Shown here piece by piece: positions 7,629-9,965 of a stretch of 9,965 bases of DNA. Position numbers and translations under genes: made by a program. The notes under the pieces are model-generated. The model did no database searches, was not told the origin of the DNA, and saw nothing but the letters and a program-made list of their open reading frames with translations. Within the stretch, counting starts at the first letter, position 1; the number at the start of each line of letters is the position of its first letter. The DNA is from Glaciimonas sp. (GTDB taxonomy: Bacteria > Pseudomonadota > Gammaproteobacteria > Burkholderiales > Burkholderiaceae). The stretch spans positions 1-9,965 of the forward strand of contig JACMQE010000277.1 in assembly GCA_014377145.1 (NCBI GenBank), in the 5' to 3' direction.

Positions 7629-7667
7629 AAAAAAATAATAGCCCAAACAGCTAGCGGTTCGGGCTAT
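7629..7667 (-). terminator. Intrinsic terminator downstream of accD
   Basis: On the minus strand ATAGCCCGAAC (7667-7657) pairs with GTTTGGGCTAT (7648-7638) as an 11-bp stem with one G-T wobble, around an 8-nt loop. It is followed by TATTTTTTT. This is the best terminator in the window. It sits 28 bases after the accD stop and ends only some 20 bases before the folC start. It therefore separates the trp-accD unit from folC and the genes after it. Confidence 0.88.
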
Positions 7668-7694
7668 GCATCCGATACAACGGTTATATAAACC

Positions 7695-8567
7695 TCAAGC
7701 CAGCGTTTCCGCCGGTTGATTTTGCAACAAGGCAAGCAAACGCGCAATTTCCTCGCGCATCTTGCGACGGTCCACAATCATGTCAACCGCACCTTTGGTG
7801 ACCAGAAATTCAGCTCGTTGGAAGCCTCCAGGCAATTTTTCACGCACGGTGTTTTCAATCACGCGTGGACCGGCAAAACCAATTAAGGCTTTAGGTTCAG
7901 CGATGACAACGTCGCCCATGAAAGCAAATGAGGCAGATACGCCACCCATTGTCGGATCAGTCAATACGCTAATGAACGGTAATTTCTTTTCCGATAACTT
8001 CGTTAGCATTGCAGTAGTTTTTGCCATCTGCATCAATGACAGTAAACCTTCCTGCATACGTGCGCCGCCAGTTGCCGTAATACAAATAAATGGGACTTTT
8101 TGCTCTAGTGCGACTTGCACGCCACGAACAAAACGCTCACCTACGACCGAACCCATGGAACCACCCATGAACTCGAATTCAAAACAAGCAACGACCACTG
8201 GTAAGGTCATAATCGCACCACCGAGCACAATCAGAGCGTCTGTTTCACCAGTAGCTTCCATCGCTGCTTTAAGGCGATCAAGATATTTTTTACTGTCTTT
8301 GAATTTGAGCGTGTCAATTGGCAATGTTTCCTGACCAATTTCATACCGCCCGCCAACATCAAGTAAAGCATCTAGGCGATCACGAGCGCGAATCCGCAAA
8401 TGGTGACTGCATTTCGGGCAAACATGAATATTCGATTCCAAATCGGTCCGGTATAGCACTGCTTCGCAAGACGGGCATTTAACCCAAAGTCCTTCGGGGA
8501 TAGATTTTCGTGTCGCTGAATCACTGCGCTGGATGCGCGGGGGGAGTAATTTTTCAAGCCAACTCAT
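7695..8567 (-). CDS. accD: Acetyl-CoA carboxylase carboxyltransferase subunit beta
   Basis: The beta subunit of the AccA-AccD carboxyltransferase. It moves CO2 from carboxybiotin-BCCP to acetyl-CoA to give malonyl-CoA for fatty acid synthesis, in the cytosol. The 290 residues are complete and normal in length. An N-terminal zinc ribbon has Cys31, Cys34, Cys50 and Cys53 (CPSC...CPKC). The crotonase-like carboxyltransferase core includes [40 protein letters not shown] and GFAGPRVIE. An AGGAGGT six bases upstream of the ATG fixes the start. It is 114 bp downstream of trpA in the same direction, as in many betaproteobacteria, and a strong terminator follows. The C-terminus, ending NQPAETLA, is like Burkholderiales homologues. 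Confidence 0.98.
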   Translation of the reverse strand: MSWLEKLLPPRIQRSDSATRKSIPEGLWVKCPSCEAVLYRTDLESNIHVCPKCSHHLRIRARDRLDALLDVGGRYEIGQETLPIDTLKFKDSKKYLDRLKAAMEATGETDALIVLGGAIMTLPVVVACFEFEFMGGSMGSVVGERFVRGVQVALEQKVPFICITATGGARMQEGLLSLMQMAKTTAMLTKLSEKKLPFISVLTDPTMGGVSASFAFMGDVVIAEPKALIGFAGPRVIENTVREKLPGGFQRAEFLVTKGAVDMIVDRRKMREEIARLLALLQNQPAETLA

Positions 8568-8573
8568 AGAGCG

Positions 8574-8580
8574 ACCTCCT
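8574..8580 (-). promoter_or_regulatory. Strong ribosome binding site of accD
   Basis: AGGAGGT on the minus strand, six bases before the accD ATG, is a near-complete Shine-Dalgarno. It is the strongest in the window and settles the start. Confidence 0.85.
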
Positions 8581-8681
8581 TCATATTCTTTACTTGCCGA
8601 ATTGTACCTTCAACCAAAAAACAGCGATAGCAAATAGCTTTTTGTTAGTAAATCAGCATTGGTATTGCCTATTTCTTGTAG

Positions 8682-9479
8682 CTATTCGTCCAAGGTTTTA
8701 CGCACACCACTAAGAAACGTTTGTACCGCAGCAACTGCATCCCCACGTGGGGTATTTTCGAGCTCCTGAATAATACGACTACCGATAATGACAGCATCCG
8801 CAACCTGAGCTACCGCTTTTGCGGTAGCGGCATCACGGATACCGAAACCGACACTAATTGGTAATTTAACATGCTTGCGTATCGCGGCAATCCGCTTAGT
8901 AACCTCAGCAATATCAATATTTTCCGCCCCAGTCACACCTTTGAGTGAAACATAATAAACAAAACCGCCACCGACGTTAGCTACTTGCTGGATACGCTCT
9001 TCAGTGGAGGTCGGGGCCAGAAGGAAAATCGGGTCCATGCCGTTAGCGCACATTTTTTGCGCAAATTCTTCACATTCTTCCGGCGGATAGTCAACCACGA
9101 TATTGCCGTCCACACCAGCTTCTTTCGCGGCGCTAATAAAAGCATCGGCGCCCATACGTTCGAGGGGGTTCGCGTATCCCATCAGGACCACTGGCGTATG
9201 GGTATTAGTTTGGCGAAACGTCTGTACGTAATCCAATACATCATGCAGGCTAACATTAAATTTAAGCGCACGTTCACATGCGCGCTGGATAACAGGCCCC
9301 TCTGCCATCGGATCAGAGAAAGGGATGCCAAGTTCAAGAATGTCAGCACCACCTGTGACAAGTGCATGCATTAACGGTACGGTCAGTTCAGGATCAGGGT
9401 CGCCTGCAGTAATAAAGGGGATCAGGCCTTTTTTATTATTTGCGGCCAGTGCGGCCAACGTAGTATGGATTCGTGACAT
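8682..9479 (-). CDS. trpA: Tryptophan synthase alpha subunit
   Basis: Cleaves indole-3-glycerol phosphate to indole and glyceraldehyde 3-phosphate; indole is channelled to TrpB in the alpha2-beta2 complex. The 265 residues form an intact TIM barrel. [10 protein letters not shown] is at about 22-31, and [10 protein letters not shown] carries catalytic Glu49 in the same numbering as Salmonella Trp[39 protein letters not shown] and the phosphate-binding SVGFGIRD and IIGSRI loops follow. Position 60, the family's second catalytic acid, usually Asp in LADGP, is Glu here (MAEGP). The charge is kept, and some betaproteobacterial relatives may share it. No good ribosome site precedes the ATG, but [11 protein letters not shown] is the expected beginning. 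trpB ends 139 bp upstream, so the tight trpBA coupling known from enterics is absent. Confidence 0.97.
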   Translation of the reverse strand: MSRIHTTLAALAANNKKGLIPFITAGDPDPELTVPLMHALVTGGADILELGIPFSDPMAEGPVIQRACERALKFNVSLHDVLDYVQTFRQTNTHTPVVLMGYANPLERMGADAFISAAKEAGVDGNIVVDYPPEECEEFAQKMCANGMDPIFLLAPTSTEERIQQVANVGGGFVYYVSLKGVTGAENIDIAEVTKRIAAIRKHVKLPISVGFGIRDAATAKAVAQVADAVIIGSRIIQELENTPRGDAVAAVQTFLSGVRKTLDE

Positions 9480-9549
9480 GGTTTGTCTAAGTTAATATTT
9501 GTGGACTATTGCACAAGCTGTTGATGTAGTTCAAAGGAGTGGCGCGATT

Positions 9550-9600
9550 AGCGCTGAAGACAACACACTAGAAGTACGCATGTCGCCAATTATCAGCGCT
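9550..9600. repeat. 8-bp inverted repeat in trpB-trpA gap
   Basis: AGCGCTGA (9550-9557) and TCAGCGCT (9593-9600) are perfect complements separated by 35 bases. They lie in the 139-bp gap (9480-9618), which otherwise holds no gene; an 11-codon minus-strand frame starting MSADNW has no support. The repeat could form a weak stem in the trpBA transcript; chance is possible. Confidence 0.35.
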
Positions 9601-9618
9601 CATTTCACTGTAGTTACC

Positions 9619-9965
9619 TCAGACTTTTAAGCACTCCGCAACCGTATGCATATCCTTATCACCACGGCCAGACAGATTAGCAAGGATAATTTTATCCTTC
9701 GGCAACGTCCCAGCCAGCTGGGCTGCGTAAGCTAGCGCGTGACTAGATTCCAAAGCAGGAATAATTCCTTCGATTTGGCAGCAGATATGAAATGTTTCTA
9801 ATGCCTCATCGTCAGTAATGGTTTCGTAGGTAGCACGACCAGAATCCTTCAACCATGCATGTTCTGGACCAACACCAGGGTAATCCATGCCGGCCGACAC
9901 AGAGTGAGTTTCAATGACTTGACCGTTCGCATCCTGTAACAAATAGGTACGATTGCCATGCAATA
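9619..9965 (-). CDS. trpB: Tryptophan synthase beta subunit, C-terminal part
   Basis: A PLP enzyme condensing indole with serine to tryptophan. Only the last 115 or so residues lie in the window; the gene continues past the right edge, and the full protein is about 400 residues. The visible part opens [11 protein letters not shown] and is in frame throughout. It contains [18 protein letters not shown] (with the conserved Asp of the active-site loop), [16 protein letters not shown] (with the Glu near PLP) and [13 protein letters not shown] (whose Ser bonds to the PLP ring nitrogen in characterised enzymes). It ends AECLKV and TGA at 9619-9621. Adjacent trpA on the same strand supports the call. 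The first in-window start-like codon (TTG at 9961-9963) is internal, not a real start. Confidence 0.97.
   Translation of the reverse strand, partial: LHGNRTYLLQDANGQVIETHSVSAGMDYPGVGPEHAWLKDSGRATYETITDDEALETFHICCQIEGIIPALESSHALAYAAQLAGTLPKDKIILANLSGRGDKDMHTVAECLKV

Noticed and set aside
7762..8334. 190-codon plus-strand open frame inside accD
   Set aside because: Long but fully antisense to the conserved AccD carboxyltransferase core; a by-product of codon bias.
8585..8660. Possible terminator in the trpA-accD gap (T6 run on the minus strand)
   Set aside because: The T-run is present, but the bases before it form only a short, AT-rich, mismatched stem.
1..9965. Search for a defence system, CRISPR array, integrase or IS element
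   Set aside because: No spaced direct repeats, transposase or nuclease motifs, or att-like duplications were seen; the region is core metabolism plus one regulator and decayed DNA.

Overview
The window looks like chromosomal core sequence from a Burkholderiales betaproteobacterium. The conserved block trpB-trpA-accD-folC-dedD(SPOR)-cvpA-purF-metZ, all on the minus strand, is the usual betaproteobacterial arrangement. From memory of the families, the protein sequences (AccD and TrpA especially) read closest to Oxalobacteraceae/Herbaspirillum-type homologues. Base composition looks only moderate in GC (by eye, not computed) and the left side is clearly AT-rich. Together with a heavily damaged metZ and about 790 bp without a recognisable gene, this suggests a genome undergoing reduction, such as a host-associated lineage. 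That lifestyle is an inference.

Layout, left to right. Positions 1-794 hold no recognisable gene: a minus-strand terminator-like hairpin at the left edge, an 11-bp inverted repeat near 600 and a possible operator near 730. A plus-strand TetR-family regulator follows (795-1472). Then come about 200 bp of AT-rich convergent spacer (1473-1676) with no gene or clear terminator, and the remains of metZ (1677-2918, minus; at least five frame breaks and two in-frame stops). Next are intact purF, cvpA, a SPOR-domain dedD-like gene and folC. A clear intrinsic terminator separates folC from accD, trpA and the 3' end of trpB, which runs off the right edge.

Functionally, TrpB and TrpA form tryptophan synthase, AccD is the carboxyltransferase beta subunit for malonyl-CoA, FolC makes folylpolyglutamates, DedD and CvpA are envelope/inner-membrane proteins that travel with this operon, and PurF commits PRPP to purine synthesis. 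All of these are intact by reading frame. The only broken enzyme is MetZ, the direct-sulfhydrylation step to homocysteine, which points to loss of that route to methionine unless it is supplied elsewhere in the genome.

I found no mobile element, CRISPR array, RNA gene or undescribed multi-gene system. The most unusual signal is an 18-bp perfect inverted repeat inside the metZ pseudogene. It looks like a quasipalindrome template-switch mutation that rewrote three codons near the N-terminus.
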